Assembly (NCBI RefSeq): GCF_000156395.1 | Contig: NZ_GG703818.1 | Location: 832,426 to 896,425 of the forward strand | From: Providencia rustigianii DSM 4541 | GTDB lineage: Bacteria > Pseudomonadota > Gammaproteobacteria > Enterobacterales > Enterobacteriaceae | DNA length: 64,000 bases | Direction: 5' to 3' | Part shown: positions 63,359 through 64,000 of the stretch, piece by piece | Layout of the letters: each line of letters opens with the position of its first letter | Numbering within the stretch: position 1 is the first letter of the stretch | Notes under the pieces: model-generated | What the model was told of the DNA's origin: nothing | The model's input: the letters and a program-made list of their open reading frames with translations, nothing else | Database searches by the model: none | Position numbers and translations under genes: made by a program

Positions 63359-63365
63359 CTAAATC

Positions 63366-63674
63366 TTAAGCGATGCCAGTGATCTTAACATCAGTGAACC
63401 ACTGACGATGACCTTGCTGTTTACGGCTATGTTTACGACGACGGAACTTAACGATTTTAACTTTATCGCCACGACCGTGTGCAACCACTTCCGCTTTCAC
63501 TTTAACGCCTTCAACGACAGGAGCGCCGATTTGGATCTCATCGCCATTAGCAACCATCAGAACTTGATCAAATTCAACAGTTTCACCTGTTGCGATGTCC
63601 AGCTTTTCTAGGCGGACAGTTTGACCTTCGCTAACTCGGTGTTGTTTACCACCACTTTGGAAAACCGCGTACAT
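63366..63674 (-). CDS. rplU: Ribosomal protein L21
   Basis: A 102-residue L21: [44 protein letters not shown]...[27 protein letters not shown]. The start is ATG 63674 with CGGAG seven bases upstream. The open frame to 63785 runs through the promoter and is not coding. Confidence 0.98.
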   Translation of the reverse strand: MYAVFQSGGKQHRVSEGQTVRLEKLDIATGETVEFDQVLMVANGDEIQIGAPVVEGVKVKAEVVAHGRGDKVKIVKFRRRKHSRKQQGHRQWFTDVKITGIA

Positions 63675-63751
63675 ATTAACTCCGCTTTCCGCGTACTCGC
63701 TAAATATTTCAATTCCTGAGCACGCTATAAAATATTCACAATAGGGCGCGA

Positions 63752-63780
63752 ATTCTACGCAAAAAAGCATCAGAACACAA
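63752..63780 (-). promoter_or_regulatory. rplU-rpmA promoter
   Basis: On the minus strand TTGTGT (complement of 63775-63780) and TAGAAT (complement of 63752-63757) are separated by 17 bases, about 78 bases before rplU. Confidence 0.7.
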
Positions 63781-63992
63781 GCCAATAATGCAGTTAGATT
63801 ACAAAAAATACGACTTTTTTATCTTGTGTGGCTTTTTCCGGCTGATTTTTTTGGAATATATTGAATTGTTACTTATTTAAACATTTTTTGCACTTCACCC
63901 GATAATCTTATTATTAATAATGTTATGCTTACAGAATTACTGTGATCTCGGCCCCCCCTTTTGACTCTCGGGAGGACCCAAAAACTAATAAT

Positions 63993-64000
63993 ATGAATAA
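63993..64000 (+). CDS. Possible start of ispB at the right edge
   Basis: ATG-AAT begins at 63993 in the position where ispB (octaprenyl diphosphate synthase) starts divergently from rplU in E. coli. Only two codons and two bases are visible. GGAGG at 63971 is too far away to be its ribosome site, so this is a positional guess. Confidence 0.3.

Overview
The window is chromosomal DNA of an enterobacterium in the Morganellaceae, most likely Providencia. The evidence is AT-leaning base composition, E. coli-type gene order in two conserved blocks (lptG-lptF/pepA-holC-valS with yjgM, rraB and argF; and deaD-nlpI-pnp-rpsO-truB-rbfA-infB-nusA-rimP through to rplU), proteins closely matching their enterobacterial homologues, and ERIC-type repeats. 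Genus is inferred, not proven.

Layout. 1-4671: right end of a genomic island at the 3' end of a tRNA-Leu(CAA) gene. It holds an edge-truncated ORF, a NotI/EagI-like type II endonuclease, a convergent cytosine-C5 methyltransferase whose motif IX region is out of frame, and a P4-type integrase. 4967-15348: ampH, lptFG, pepA, holC, valS, yjgM and rraB. 15456-22631: argF with two ARG boxes, an orphan type VI secretion effector of VasX/BTH_I2691 type with a membrane DUF6708 partner, then pyrL-pyrB-pyrI and ridA. 22776-30430: anaerobic and housekeeping genes (nrdDG with FNR and NrdR sites, yhbP, a BhsA-like protein, yhbQ, yhbS, ubiT and divergent ubiUV). 30692-34142: a PAAR-DUF4123-unknown-Tox-REase-5-Imm52 cassette bounded on the right by a partial second copy of the ubiV 3' end, then a lipoprotein. 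34209-37497: two ABC-2 permeases and an HlyD-type adaptor, with no ATPase. 37725-40600: an array of ERIC copies running into btsS, then btsR. 40674-63674: the long, mostly leftward translation/RNA-processing/cell-envelope block, with tRNA-fMet and tRNA-Leu(GAG), secG, glmM, folP, ftsH, rlmE, yhbY, greA, dacB, obgE, rpmA and rplU. The last bases may hold the start of ispB.

How it works together. The core blocks cover LPS export, pyrimidine and arginine synthesis (both use carbamoyl phosphate), anaerobic deoxyribonucleotide and ubiquinone synthesis, and the transcription-translation machinery. Accessory DNA lies at four points: the tRNA-Leu island, the argF-pyrL gap, the 3' end of ubiV, and the ERIC-rich gap before btsS. 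The two T6SS modules have no secretion-apparatus genes here, so they would depend on a T6SS encoded elsewhere. The most unusual observations are the out-of-frame segment in the methyltransferase of the restriction system, and the duplicated ubiV end that marks how the effector cassette arrived. I did not find a system that I can claim is wholly undescribed.
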